The position numbers and the translations under genes were made by a program. Of a stretch of DNA of 64,000 nucleotides, positions 29,324 to 39,299 are shown in pieces. Each line of letters opens with the position of its first letter. Within the stretch, counting starts at the first letter, position 1. The DNA is taken from NCBI GenBank assembly GCA_023955635.1, contig JAMXHR010000002.1, positions 1-64,000 of the forward strand. Reading direction: 5' to 3'. This stretch comes from Methanosarcina sp. ERenArc_MAG2. GTDB taxonomy: Archaea > Halobacteriota > Methanosarcinia > Methanosarcinales > Methanosarcinaceae. The notes beneath the pieces were generated by a model. It made no database searches, had not been told where the DNA came from, and saw only the letters and a list, made by a program, of their open reading frames with translations.

Positions 29324-30718
29324 TTAAGAGCCTATCCGAAAAGTCATTAACGCATGTTGAAAAGTTACGATAGGTCTATAATATCGGCATCCTTTCCGGT
29401 TGTACATATTGTCAATTGTAAAAGTTACAGTAGGTAACAACACTTTTCGGATAGGCTCTAAAGGTGAGAATCCTCTCCATTTTCCAGTACTGAAACACCG
29501 TTTGTTGAAATAAGTAAACAAATTATAACAGAAATTAGTTAGCCCACTATCAGTTTTGAATGATCTTGCTTTGTCTACAATATCACCTATCAAAGAAAAT
29601 ATCTTTTCCATTGTGTTATCTGTCTCAGGTGTAAAACCCTTTTTCAAGAAACTTACATTTTTCGTGAAAATCTCTTTTGCATAAGAAATTGCTTTATGAG
29701 ACGCTTTTGAAAGTTCCAGGTTAGAATCCAATTCTCGGATCTTTTGAAAACATACAACAGCACTGATAACCGTATCAGAGCGTATTAATTGACATATCTC
29801 ATTGTACACAAGCTCATCATTACCTGGAATATTTGTGATGGAATTGAATTCGTCACTGTATCTCTTACTAACGTTTTTTAATTGATGGAACACACAAAAG
29901 GAGTGAGCCACTTCAGGGAAGACACTTTTTACAGCTCCAATGATTGCTTTATCTTCATCAGAGACGATCCTTTGTATTTTACCTTCAGGAAATCGGTTTT
30001 TTATTCGTATGAAAAGAGGCATCAGAGCTTCAATTGTTGGTAATCTGTCAGTTATCTCAAAATCCAAAACGACCTTTTCTTTTGTGGCAATAACGTAAAC
30101 AGATTTATATCGCATCTTTTTCCATTCTTTTTCTGAAATTTCTCTTCCCAACAGAGCTTCAAACTTTGTTTTCCACCCTTTCTTGATCCAATCTCCATCA
30201 ACATACAATGTTCTGTCAAAAGCAATATTTTGATCTAAAAGTTCTTGCTTTGAAAGCTCTGCTTGTTTTTGCTCATATAACCATAATGAAGTGGCACAAG
30301 GAGCTCTCCCACAGAAATCAGTTAGTCCTTCTGTATATGTTTCTCCAATTTTTCGAGAATTGTTTAGACTGCATCGCCCATCGTATCTAACAGACATTTG
30401 TTTTTCATAAAACTCATAACTGTAATTTGCAGAACCAGGAACACCAATAATCTGATCATGGAAATGTTTCTTACAAGAAAAACAAGTCCAGTATGTAACA
30501 TCGCGAGCTATAGTACCGTGACTTGATAAAATAAAACGAGTGTAGTGAGAGTTTACATGTAATTTATTTCCACACTCATCACAATGAGTAGGAGAATATA
30601 CAAAGAACATAGGGTAGTATCGATTTTCAACCAAAACCTTTGGTAAAGGAATTATTATTTTTCCGTCAACAACCGTTTTTGCCATTGATTTGTCTATTGC
30701 GAGGTTCCCTTTTCCCAT
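29324..30718 (-). CDS. MULE-type (IS256-like) transposase with MITE-encoded tail
   Basis: A 464-residue frame. Residues 46-87 form a Cys/His zinc-binding front (HCDECGN and WTCFSCKKHFH). The catalytic region follows: TLYVDGDWIKKGW (first Asp), RIVSDEDKAIIGAVKSVFPE (second Asp) and AHSFCVFHQLKNVSKRY, the C/H-x-x-H signature of MULE/IS256 transposases, with Glu later (TDNTMEKIFS). After KRCFSTGKWRGFSP, about residue 420, the last 44 residues (LEPIRKVLLPTVTF onward) are translated from the MITE at 29328-29458. The original C-terminus has thus been replaced. Otherwise the frame is whole. Whether it still works is unclear. Element ends not found. Confidence 0.75.
   Translation of the reverse strand: MGKGNLAIDKSMAKTVVDGKIIIPLPKVLVENRYYPMFFVYSPTHCDECGNKLHVNSHYTRFILSSHGTIARDVTYWTCFSCKKHFHDQIIGVPGSANYSYEFYEKQMSVRYDGRCSLNNSRKIGETYTEGLTDFCGRAPCATSLWLYEQKQAELSKQELLDQNIAFDRTLYVDGDWIKKGWKTKFEALLGREISEKEWKKMRYKSVYVIATKEKVVLDFEITDRLPTIEALMPLFIRIKNRFPEGKIQRIVSDEDKAIIGAVKSVFPEVAHSFCVFHQLKNVSKRYSDEFNSITNIPGNDELVYNEICQLIRSDTVISAVVCFQKIRELDSNLELSKASHKAISYAKEIFTKNVSFLKKGFTPETDNTMEKIFSLIGDIVDKARSFKTDSGLTNFCYNLFTYFNKRCFSTGKWRGFSPLEPIRKVLLPTVTFTIDNMYNRKGCRYYRPIVTFQHALMTFRIGS
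29328..29458. mobile_element. MITE with GAGCCTATCCGAAAAGT ends, copy 2
   Basis: 131 bp with inverse ends GAGCCTATCCGAAAAGT and ACTTTTCGGATAGGCTC, flanked by TAA on both sides (29325-29327 and 29459-29461). It lies in the 3' end of the transposase gene and supplies its present stop codon. Partner copy at 18731. Confidence 0.85.
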
Positions 30719-31285
30719 TCACAACTATATTATATCAATATAATTAAAATATTATTGTTTTGTATAATATGAGAGAAAGTCTGAAGACCAGAAAATAATA
30801 AAAAGTCTCAAGATCGACTCAGTACCAAAATCCAGTGATGAACGTAAAATTAAAAATCACTAGATTTTGTAATTGGTTACAATCCTTGTGATTTTACTTT
30901 TAGGTTGAAGTCTTTAGATATCGAATGTTAATTTTGATTGGAGGCTGAATTCTTCTTACGAATTCAGATTTTCAATCAAGAAATGCAAAAATCACTAGAT
31001 TTTGGACCAGAGTCCAAGATCTTTAATTTTTTATATTTATTAGTCTCAATAGGCTGGGCTTCCAAACATTAAAAATTAAATGAAAAACCTCAGTATTTTA
31101 TTTATGGGACTCATCTCAAAACCAGTTCTATTTTTAAAGCCGTAATATCTCGTAAATATTTCCATAATCAGAGAATCGATTGATTATTCTAAATCCGTGA
31201 TTAAGAGAAGTAATTTTGAGTTTTAGGATTAGCTCAATAACGTCATAGATGGATTTTATAACGGATTAAGGAGATACTGCTGGAT
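30719..31285. other. Intergenic with short repeats
   Basis: AAAAATCACTAGATTTTG occurs twice in direct orientation (near 30872 and 30990), and TTTTGGACCAGAGTCC-type fragments surround it. No gene seen. Just before the methyltransferase, AAGGAGATACTGCTGG provides its ribosome site. Confidence 0.4.
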
Positions 31286-32014
31286 ATGGAAAAGAAGAAA
31301 AAAGAAGGATGGACTCATCCAGAAGCTGCTGAAAATTATGCCCAAACAGCTGATATAATCATACCTGAAAGGAAAGAAATATTGTCAATTATTTCAAAGA
31401 TGGCAACCGAACTAGGACCAATGGATCCTAAGATAATTGACCTGGGCTGTGGCCTAGGCGATGTGACAGCTGAAATCGTGAAGTTAAAGCCTCACGCAAA
31501 TGTTCTCATGCTCGATTTCTCTGATGAGATGATAAGGCGAAGCAGCGAAAGGTTCGGGAATAATAAAAACATGACTATAATTAAACGGGATTTGAATCAA
31601 GGAATCCTGGGCATAACTGAAAGTAGAGGATTTGATGCTGTTGTATCCTGTTTTTCTATTCATCATGTGGAGTTTGAAAACAGAATCAAACTGTATTCCG
31701 AGATCCGAGAACTTCTAAAAGAGCAGGGTTTATTTATAAACGGGGATCTTTTTAGGGAAGACTCTCCAATTATTGATCAATGGGAATTTAATAACCTCAT
31801 ATATTCTCTGGTCATACAGCTTAGGGAGAAGCTCGGGCAGGAATGGACCTTTGATGAACTAAAGCTTAATCGGCTGGAAAATGCCCAAAAAATGGGAGAT
31901 AAACCTGGAACGCTTTGGGAAATGTTCCATGACATGAAGGCCGCAGGATTTAGACATGTTGATTGCTTATGGAAATCCCGCAACCTCGCCATAATGGCTG
32001 CAACTAAATCTTGA
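31286..32014 (+). CDS. Class I SAM-dependent methyltransferase
   Basis: A 242-residue soluble enzyme. Motif I is IIDLGCGLGDVTAEI (residues 50-64), the acidic end of strand 2 is VLMLDFSDEMI, and motif II is GFDAVVSCFSIHHV. A YSEIRELLKEQGLFINGD strand follows, as in Methyltransf_11/12-type enzymes. AAGGAGATACTGCTGG precedes the ATG at 31286. The C-terminal part (EFNNLIYSLVIQLREKLG) is family-specific and likely binds substrate. The substrate cannot be told from sequence; small-molecule or tRNA methyltransferases share this plan. Single gene, intact. Confidence 0.8.
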   Translation: MEKKKKEGWTHPEAAENYAQTADIIIPERKEILSIISKMATELGPMDPKIIDLGCGLGDVTAEIVKLKPHANVLMLDFSDEMIRRSSERFGNNKNMTIIKRDLNQGILGITESRGFDAVVSCFSIHHVEFENRIKLYSEIRELLKEQGLFINGDLFREDSPIIDQWEFNNLIYSLVIQLREKLGQEWTFDELKLNRLENAQKMGDKPGTLWEMFHDMKAAGFRHVDCLWKSRNLAIMAATKS

Positions 32015-32087
32015 AATGAACCTCATTTTATTTCTTCCTCTTATTGGTCCATAATGTGGTACAAACCTTACACAGAAAAAGTACATA

Positions 32088-33160
32088 TAGTCACCTCTCT
32101 ATATAATGCAACATTTATATATTTGATATAATTATATTAATTTAGTTATGAGTTTAGAGATGTTTACTACTTCTGATATTGCCATAGCTATATGTCATTC
32201 CTGTGACAAAAATGAGAAGTTAAGACTTCAAGCTTTATTGTTGGTTAAAAATGGTTCGAGCCCAGCTAAAGTTGCAGAAGATCTTTCAGTTCACCGTTCA
32301 ACAGTTCACCGTTGGATGAAACGAGCTGAAGAAGAAGGTCTGTACAACCTTAAATGTAAATCTGGTCGAGGGGTAAAGTCATTTTTAACTTCAGAACAAG
32401 TTTTTGAGTTGAGGAAAGCATTATCAGAGCCAATACCAACAGACGATGGCTTTTCTCGCGGTTGGCAAACAAAAGATGCAATTCAATTTGTCAGAGAGAA
32501 ATTTGGAGTATCTTATTCTAAATCAAGAATGAGACAAATTATTAAAAATTTAGGATTTAGTAGAATTACATGTAGACCTCAATCAAAAAGGCGAAATCAG
32601 GCATTAACAAATGAATTTATTGCTGAAATAAAAAAAGACTCCTAAATCCTAACCATTTATTCGTCACCCAGGATGAGGGTAGTTTTTATGTAGATTCAAA
32701 CAGATCAAAATGTTGGGCAATAAAAGGCTCTAAACCTATTAAATTTATTAGTGGTTCAAAAGCCAAAATCAACATTGGGGGATTCTACACTGAAAACGAA
32801 GAATTTTATTGGTATGATTTAGGAATTAAAAAGAATACAGACTCTTTCTTAAAATCATTAATCAAGTTTAAAAAAGACATAGGAAGAAAGATATTTCTTA
32901 TAATGGACAGAGCGCCGTGGCATAAATCAAAAAAGGCAAGGGAATTCTTTCAAAAAAACAAATATTGGTTGCAAATATTGCTTTTCCCTCCAGCTACTCC
33001 AGATAGGAACCCAACAGAATATTGTTGGAAAACGACAAGAGAAGATTTAACGTCAATAAAATCATTCAAGAATGTTAAAGTATTGAAGGAAGAACTGGAT
33101 GAGTTTTGGGGGAAACATACATTCACACACAAAATGTCGCATTATTTAAAATGGTGACTA
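32088..33160 (+). mobile_element. IS630-family element with TA target
   Basis: TAGTCACC at the left (32088) is the inverse of GGTGACTA at the right (33160), and TA stands on both sides (32086-32087 and 33161-33162), the usual IS630/Tc1 target. The element is 1073 bp and holds one transposase gene. Confidence 0.75.
32148..33157 (+). CDS. IS630 transposase in two frames joined at an A run
   Basis: Frame 1 (32148-32645) has a double helix-turn-helix, SSPAKVAEDLSVHRSTVHRW and AIQFVREKFGVSYSKSRMRQ. Frame 2, from about 32640, carries HLFVTQDEGSFYVDSNRSKC (first Asp), KIFLIMDRAPWHKSKKAREF (second Asp) and FPPATPDRNPTEYCWKTTRE (Glu), ending at 33157. The switch lies at an A7 run (32630-32637) and needs one extra base. 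IS630 elements often use frameshifting at A runs, so this may be natural regulation rather than damage. Restored length is about 336 residues. Confidence 0.8.
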
Positions 33161-33162
33161 TA

Positions 33163-33787
33163 GCTTTTAATCACTTTTTAAGCAGGCACCTGCTCTGCTA
33201 ATTCCATATTTTGATAACAAGATTGAATCTTTTTAACCTTATTGGAGAGCTTTGAGGATTTCATCCGTTTTCCGTACCCTGCCGATTCTTTTTCTTCAAA
33301 ATTCTTGACTTCGAGCCCTGGCACAAGAAAAATATTAATTAAAACCAAAATGTTTTGATGGTCAATTTATATTCGATTGGTAATATATATTAGAAATTAT
33401 ATGGAATATCTTATGGGGAATCCTGTTTTTGTTACAGATGGGTTGAACTATACACGCTAAAATCCTATCGTATGAACTGAATTTGAAAATGAAATTTCTT
33501 TTCTTATGATCTTCTGAAATCTCGTAAATTGAAATAAATGTGCCAATTACTGTAAGTAAATATGTGAAATCCATAGTTATTCCTTATTGTAGAATAATGA
33601 GATTGTTCGAAAAGAAAAATTGCGACAAACAAAACAAATATTTTTAAAATATCCATATTAATTATTATATAGTTATCGTTTTGTTGATACAGCAAAACTT
33701 GTATGAAATTTGAGTAATGCTCCGCTAGTCGAAGTGAGAATCAATAGCATTAAACCGCTAAAATGTCTAATGTCAGTTACCCGAGTT
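33163..33787. other. Intergenic, nothing firm
   Basis: AT-rich DNA between the IS630 element and the flavoprotein. Short minus-strand hydrophobic frames occur but have no support. Confidence 0.4.
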
Positions 33788-34884
33788 TCAATCAAACTGG
33801 AAATTGCATCTTATCCCCTCGGGATCAAAACAGAGATTACAGGATACGCACCTTGCCTTTTTAACCGCCCCGGATTTAAATTTCAAAACAACATCCGGTT
33901 CACTGATAAATACCCTGCTCATTGAAATCAGGTCCGCAAACCCGTTCTCAAGCAGATAATTAATAACAGAAAGGGACCTGATCCCTCCTACAAGGATAAC
34001 CGGGATGCTCACTGCACTTTTGATTGCTTTAGAATAGTCCTTGAAATATGCTTCTTTGGCAGGAGAATTTATTGCGGTTCTTATAGTTACTCCACCTGCC
34101 TCACCTATTCCTCCGCTGACTTCAATTGCGCACACTCCTGCCTGCTCCAGAAGCTTTGCAATTTCTACGGACTGCGAAATATCAAGCCCAAGTTCCGCCT
34201 TCAAAGACCCAGGGCGAAGACCATCCGTTGCATTTAACTTGACCAGGACAGGAAAATCATCTCCTGTTTCCTCTTTTATGCGCCTGACAATTTCCGTGAC
34301 TATCCTTGCCCGGTTTTCCACTGAGCCCCCCAGCGGTCAGTCCTTCTGTTCGTATAGGAAGAAATGAAGTTACTTAAAAGGAAACCGTGAGCGCAGTGAA
34401 GCTGTACTCCGTCAAAACCTGCCTTTTTTGCCCTGACAGCTGCTTTTGTAAAAGCTTCGATCACTTCCAGAATTTCCGCGTCTGTCATTTCCCTTGGAAT
34501 AGCTGCCGAATGCCCGTCTTTTATACTGGAGGGGGCTATGGGGACAGGAAATTCATCAGAAAAAGTAGCCTGCCTCCCCCCATGCACTATCTGGAGCACT
34601 ATCTTGCTGCTGTACCTGTGCACCCTTTCAGTTATTTTCAGGTAAGGTTCGACAAAACGGTCATCATAGATACCCTGCTGATAAATATCACTCTGCCCGC
34701 CAGGAAGAACATATGAATATCCGGTTATGATCAGCCCGACTTCATTTTTTGCAAGCTCTTCGTAAAGATCTCCAAGCCGGGAAGTAGGCGTCCCATCCTT
34801 TTTGGCCATAAATTCGTGTGTAGCAGACCTTACAAATCGATTCTGGAGATTCAGGTTGCATATAGTAATAGGGTCAAAAATCAT
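33788..34884 (-). CDS. NADH:flavin oxidoreductase, Old Yellow Enzyme-like, frame broken once
   Basis: FMN-dependent (beta/alpha)8 barrel oxidoreductase of about 365 residues. The N-terminal part reads NLNLQNRFVRSATHEFMA, GGRQATF and GVQLHCAHGFLLSNFISSYT, where H-x-x-H is the substrate/FMN pocket. It stops at 34300 inside RRTDRWG. One more G in the G6 run near 34327 restores GGSVENRARIVTEIV. The rest follows with LVKLNATDGLRPG, VCAIEVSGGIGEAGGV, PVILVGGIRS and FADLISMSRVFISEP (phosphate binding), then a cysteine cluster CVSCNLCF that may hold a Fe-S centre fragment. The family reduces activated C=C bonds; the physiological substrate is unknown. The homopolymer position suggests a base-calling error. 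Confidence 0.82.
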
Positions 34885-35002
34885 GAGAAAAAATAGGGGA
34901 AAGGAGGGTAAATAATTATCCCGGATTCCTATATAAAGGAGATCTTAAGTTCAGGTATAAAGCTTTCCTCAACTGTGAATATAAAATTGGAAAGAAATTT
35001 GC

Positions 35003-35977
35003 TCAGGCAACCTCACTTACGAACTCAATAGGATTATCTGGATCGCCACGGATATTGAGATGCAGTTTTTCTGAACCGCCTAAATTAGCTGCGTAACTTG
35101 CCACTACTCTTTGTTCAAAAGTAAATTTATTATCTAAAATAATTTCATACCTGTAATATCCCGGTTCGACATTTATTTCAGGTGAAAAGATTTCATCTCC
35201 AGGATTCATCTTGTATTTTTCTTTGTATACAGAATTATTATAGAAATCAAAAAGCTCGATATGGATTTCATGGCTCTTTTTATCACTATTTCTCAGAGAA
35301 AATTCTAATGGATCTAACGAATGATGTTTCTTAATTTCTTCTTCTCCTCCTTCACTATAGCACCTCCACAGAATATGGACAATTTTTCCATCATACTTCT
35401 CGTCAGTTGAAGCGATCCCATATGATTGATTGAAAAAATCTACATTAATACAAGCGTCAATTGAATCGTCTTTTACTGTGAAAAAAGCACTACTTTGAGG
35501 CTTTCCGACAATGTATCCCAAATAAGAATTTACATTTGGATTTTGAATCTCTCTTTCTTGAAGTTTAAGTTCATAATCTTCTCCCATGAGGCTCAGGTTT
35601 ACAGTTCCGTTTGAGACCAATTCCCTGAACTTTCCAGGATTCACTATTACAGTTTCAAAGCGATCACATGATTCAGGAGCCTTGATGGAGCTGTTGTCAA
35701 GTGTTACTTCTTCAAATATATTATTTTCGCCAGCTTCCGACAAATTCTTCTTTGAATTTTCACTAACAGAGGCTCCCCTGATTTTGTTGATATCTACTGT
35801 TACCGTTTTAAAACTACCCCAATCTTTCGAAGCCCCAAGAAAACTGCCATTATTCTCTATTTTTTGAACTATTTCTTTTTCATCAGAAATTACCCCGCTG
35901 TTAGAACCAGAATGAACCGAAAAAATTACAATACCCAACAAAATTAGAGCTGCGGCGATTATAAGTATGATACGCAT
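35003..35977 (-). CDS. Membrane-anchored extracellular protein
   Basis: A 324-residue protein with an N-terminal hydrophobic anchor or signal (residues 2-22, RIILIIAAALILLGIVIFSV) and no lipobox. Residues about 100-190 (FETVIVNPGKFRELVSNGTV, YLGYIVGKPQSSAFFTVKDD) resemble the beta-rich prodomain-like region seen ahead of archaeal metalloproteases. The C-terminal 110 residues look like an Ig-like beta domain (HEIHIELFDFYNNSVYKEKY, GYYRYEIILDNKFTFEQRVV). Several N-glycosylation sites. No protease motif is present, so it is not itself a peptidase as seen. The true role is unknown. Intact, monocistronic. Confidence 0.6.
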   Translation of the reverse strand: MRIILIIAAALILLGIVIFSVHSGSNSGVISDEKEIVQKIENNGSFLGASKDWGSFKTVTVDINKIRGASVSENSKKNLSEAGENNIFEEVTLDNSSIKAPESCDRFETVIVNPGKFRELVSNGTVNLSLMGEDYELKLQEREIQNPNVNSYLGYIVGKPQSSAFFTVKDDSIDACINVDFFNQSYGIASTDEKYDGKIVHILWRCYSEGGEEEIKKHHSLDPLEFSLRNSDKKSHEIHIELFDFYNNSVYKEKYKMNPGDEIFSPEINVEPGYYRYEIILDNKFTFEQRVVASYAANLGGSEKLHLNIRGDPDNPIEFVSEVA

Positions 35978-36476
35978 AACTTTTCCTCAAAAAGTAAATA
36001 GTCGGTGTTTGTACTATATATAACGAGATATATCAAACTTATGTGATAAAGTTTGAAAAGTAACTGAGATCTTGACTTTGAGATAAAGAAATAGAAAGCT
36101 TAGAAAATGGATTAATATTTTATATAATCAATATTGGTCTACCAGATTGTGAAGGACACTTGATGCAGGTCTTTAATTTCTCTACTGCATTTTAGTGAAA
36201 AGTAGATGAGAAAGGGCTGGAAATAACCTATCAGTTAAAGAAGTGGCAACTGAAAAATTAATCCTCTCAAGTCTCCATCAACTTCCGCTTATTTTATTAC
36301 ATCGGGAGCGCAGAGGGTCACGAATACCCCAACCTTTAGGTTGGGGATGAAGTGAACCCTCGCCTCTTCGTTTTTCTCTTTAAATATCTAAATCCTTACT
36401 TTTTTGTAAGATGATCTTTTTTGGCACCATGGCCACAGGTGGTGCCAGCCACCCTATGGCCTGGATGTGATATGCG

Positions 36477-36941
36477 TTGGAATTGAACAGTTTTAGCCAT
36501 GGCTATGGTCAGATTACTTACCATCTCGTATTGGTGCCAAAGTATCGATACAATATCTTCTACAATAAGCGAATTAAAAAGGATTGCGAGTTGATCCTCA
36601 CCAATATTTGTATGGAGCAAGGCTACAAACTTCATGCTATGGAAGTTGTAGATGATCACGTTCACTTGTTCGTGGAATTTCATCCAAGTAACTCTTTGTC
36701 AGAAGTAGTTCAATACTTGAAAGGAGGAAGTTCTTACAGACTATTCAAGCTACATCCTGAATTAAAGAAACGATATTGGGGTGGAAGTCTATGGTCAAGA
36801 GGTAAATTCTATCGATCAGTTGGAAATGTTACAGCTGACACAATCAAGCATTACATCAAGGAATCGCAGAAGAAACCTAAAGAAGAGGTCAAAGCTTTTA
36901 AATCAGCAAAACTTGGTCAAAGGATAATTGAAGATTTCTAA
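36477..36941 (+). CDS. tnpA: IS200/IS605 transposase TnpA (Y1 HUH)
   Basis: A 154-residue single-strand DNA transposase. Residues 61-63 (HVH in VVDDHVHLFVEFHP) are the metal-binding HUH, and Tyr126 in TIKHYIKESQ is the nucleophile, at the usual place. GGSLWSRGKFYRSVG is the conserved middle block. The first residues (MELNSFSHGYGQITYHLVLV) show the start is right. It recognises the hairpins at both ends. No TnpB accompanies it. Intact. Confidence 0.92.
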   Translation: MELNSFSHGYGQITYHLVLVPKYRYNIFYNKRIKKDCELILTNICMEQGYKLHAMEVVDDHVHLFVEFHPSNSLSEVVQYLKGGSSYRLFKLHPELKKRYWGGSLWSRGKFYRSVGNVTADTIKHYIKESQKKPKEEVKAFKSAKLGQRIIEDF

Positions 36942-36985
36942 TCCCACAAACCGGGCGTGCGGCCCGAAGCATACCCCATCCTTTA

Positions 36986-37102
36986 GAGGCTGTCCGACAA
37001 TTCAATTTGAGGGCAAAAACATGTGAAAAATAAGGCATATAAAGCCTTTAAACTGAAAAAAAGGAATTTGTATATTACTGGGAGTAATTGTCGGACAGCC
37101 TG
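36986..37102. mobile_element. CAGGCTGTCCGA MITE, copy B
   Basis: 117 bp from GAGGCTGTCCGACAATTC to GTCGGACAGCCTG, the inverse orientation of copy A, flanked by TTTA (36982-36985 and 37103-37106). It lies in the apex of the IS200 right hairpin. Confidence 0.85.
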
Positions 37103-37292
37103 TTTAGGATGGGGTGGCCGCAAGCAATTTGATTTGAGCTTATGAATTAACGGGCGCCAGAGCTAGACTGAAGGAAATAAGAGGCACTGATATAAAAAAT
37201 ATCCCGGAAATTACTGAGAGTTAACTTCTTTTAGATTCCTGGATGAAGTGAGATACCCACATTTATTAATGACTTCTTTACTCCTCAGCAAC

Positions 37293-37840
37293 TTATTTCT
37301 TTAAGCTTCTGAGCACGTTTTGTAGAAAACCCTTCTTTTCAAAATACTGCTGATGATAGTCTTCAGCCATATAGAAGTCAGAAACCGGTACAATCTCGGT
37401 TACTATCGGGTTTTTAAAAGCCTCTGATTTTTCAAGGCTTTCTTTTGAGGTTAATGCAGCAGCTTTTTGCTTTTCGTCATGGTAAAAAATGACTGAACGA
37501 TATTGCTTTCCGACATCAGGGCCCTGCCGGTCCTTTGTGGTCGGGTCGTGGATTTTCCAGAAAACGCCAAGCAATGTCTCATAAGATACCACTTTCGGGT
37601 CGAAAATGACCCTAATGGCCTCTGCATGTCCGGTATTAAGGGTACAGACCTGTTCATAGGTCGGTTTTTCAAAGTGCCCGCCGCTGTAGCCAACAGCAGT
37701 TGCAACCACACCCTCGACCTGCCGGAAAGCCTCTTCAATTCCCCAGAAACAGCCTGCAGCAAAGGTTGCTTTTTCCAGGCCTCCCCGGGATTTTCGAAAA
37801 AATCGGGATTATTTTCAGCTGTTATATTTTCTTCCACCAT
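37293..37840 (-). CDS. msrA: Peptide methionine sulfoxide reductase A, frame broken once
   Basis: MsrA reduces methionine-S-sulfoxide in proteins, an oxidative-damage repair step. The N-terminus MVEENITAENNPDFFENPG is in one frame and the rest in another. Adding one G in the GGGG run near 37795 gives GLEKATFAAGCFWGIEEAFR, where GCFWG holds the catalytic Cys. It continues VVATAVGYSGGHFEKPTYEQ, GHAEAIRVIFDP and QYRSVIFYHDEKQK to the tail AEDYHQQYFEKKGFLQN. Restored length is about 182 residues, normal for the family. It begins 18 bases after the PEBP-like gene upstream, so the two are probably one transcript. Confidence 0.88.
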
Positions 37841-37857
37841 TTCTCCCCTTTTAAAAA

Positions 37858-38448
37858 TCAGGTTCTGCTGTATTTTCCTATCAATTCCCCTTCGGCAATG
37901 ATATGTCCTATCATCTCGCTTTCAAGCTCTTTTCTCCCTGCTCCTGCTTTAAGTTCGAGCTTCCTGTCCAGAGCATAAACTCGGAAGAAATATTTGTGAG
38001 TGCCTGAAGAAGGACATGGTCCCCCATACCCGATTTTTCTGAAATCGTTTATTCCTTCAACTCCAGGTATGCTGTCTTCTTCGATTTTCGCTACAGGTTC
38101 TATATTCCAGACAATCCAGTGAGTAAATACCTTCATGGGAGCATCAGGGTCATCTATTATAAGCACCAAACTTTCAGCCTCTTCCGGAATGCCTTCGAGT
38201 TCCAGAGGCGGATTTAGATTCTTCCCGTCACAGGTGTACTTTCTCGGGATAGTACGGTTAGCTTCAAATGCGCTGCTAAAAACTTTTATATTTTGGATGT
38301 TCACATTCTCATCCCCTTTGCCAGTATCGGGAGATTCTTTAGTAGTGTTTCTCTCATTATTGTTTTGAATACATCCCGAAATCAAAAGCATTCCTGCAAG
38401 CAAGAATACCAAAACAATTGTACCGGCCTTTTTGTTCATGTACGGCAT
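37858..38448 (-). CDS. YbhB/YbcL-type PEBP lipoprotein
   Basis: A 196-residue protein with a lipoprotein signal (LLAGMLLISGC, lipid Cys26), then a linker of about 30 residues and a phosphatidylethanolamine-binding-like fold. The fold shows IPRKYTCDGKNLNPPLELEG, LVLIIDDPDAPMKVFTHWIV (the D-P-D-A-P and H-W ligand pocket), GYGGPCPSSGTHKYFFRVYA and a final helix. YbhB-like proteins are small ligand binders of uncertain role. Here it is outside the membrane by its lipid anchor. It lies directly ahead of msrA in the same direction with an 18-base gap, suggesting co-transcription. Intact. Confidence 0.88.
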   Translation of the reverse strand: MPYMNKKAGTIVLVFLLAGMLLISGCIQNNNERNTTKESPDTGKGDENVNIQNIKVFSSAFEANRTIPRKYTCDGKNLNPPLELEGIPEEAESLVLIIDDPDAPMKVFTHWIVWNIEPVAKIEEDSIPGVEGINDFRKIGYGGPCPSSGTHKYFFRVYALDRKLELKAGAGRKELESEMIGHIIAEGELIGKYSRT

Positions 38449-38761
38449 CAGCTCCTGACAGCAGGAAAAATGCTTAACAATGTAATATTAAAGCTAAAGA
38501 GATATAACCTTAAGGCTTAAAGCTCGTGCTGCGCTAAAAATTAATCTCAAAAGACTTATCTCTGCACTGCAGTTCGAGACCTGACTTGAAGTTTAACCTC
38601 CAGCCGTATTTAAATCTCAAGCAAGAGGTCCGGCACATACGAGGTCGGCTCCTCCGCTACTCTCGTAAAATTCGGGCTTAAAGGAAGTATATAAGAGGAA
38701 AAATGACCCTTATAACCGTCTCCGGAAGCCGCTGACTAAAATCCTGAGAGTACAGCAAGAA

Positions 38762-38968
38762 TCAGTCTTCTACCTCAAGAGATTGAATTATGTCGTGAAC
38801 CGTAAGATCTCCTTTTGCCACTCGCTGGACAAGTGGATAAATAAATGAACAATCATCGATTGCCGCCCAGCGTTTTTCTCCTACTCCTCTGACAACCTGA
38901 TCCATTATGTCGCCACATGTCTTGCAGTACTTTCCTTCGCTTTCTGCTCCACAGCTTTCGCATTTCAT
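38762..38968 (-). CDS. Small zinc-ribbon protein
   Basis: Starting at the ATG at 38968, not an upstream one, the 68-residue product begins MKCESCGAESEGKYCKTCGD, with the two Cys pairs of a zinc ribbon. It continues with a helical tail (YPLVQRVAKGDLTVHDIIQS). The upstream 21 codons are AT-rich promoter-like sequence. Proteins of this kind are common unassigned archaeal genes, possibly adaptors or nucleic-acid binders. Confidence 0.75.
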   Translation of the reverse strand: MKCESCGAESEGKYCKTCGDIMDQVVRGVGEKRWAAIDDCSFIYPLVQRVAKGDLTVHDIIQSLEVED

Positions 38969-39299
38969 GAAAATTCCCCCATTATCTATGGGAAAGTCGA
39001 AAATAAATATATTATGGTAATAGATGAGCATATTTGCACAGTCATGAAAAATAAGAGGTAAAAAAGGAAAATCAGAAAACGAGATGAGGTAAAATTACTG
39101 TAGAATTAATGCAAAATCAATGTAAAATTGTTAAAATCTGCCAACCCCATAAATTGAACCTGCCAACCTCATAAACTTAACTTTCAAATTCAAGAGGCAG
39201 GGAATCTGGCTTTCGGAGGTCTACTGGCTTACGTTTTCTACCCCGGGGTTATTGCCAAACCGGAATGTTTTCCAAACCGGAATGTTTTCCAAACCGTAA

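Larger units (their letters stand above)
36308..37132 (+). mobile_element. IS200/IS605 element with MITE in its right hairpin
   Basis: The left hairpin is CCCCAACCTTTAGGTTGGGG (36327-36346), a perfect 8-bp stem with a TTTA loop. tnpA follows at 36477. The right hairpin has the stem CCCCATCC (36974-36981) and GGATGGGG (37107-37114), but its TTTA loop is opened by the MITE at 36986-37102. The outer cut sites were not fixed. Confidence 0.8.

Noticed and set aside
37700..37978. Plus-strand frame over msrA
   Set aside because: Shadow of the msrA and PEBP genes.
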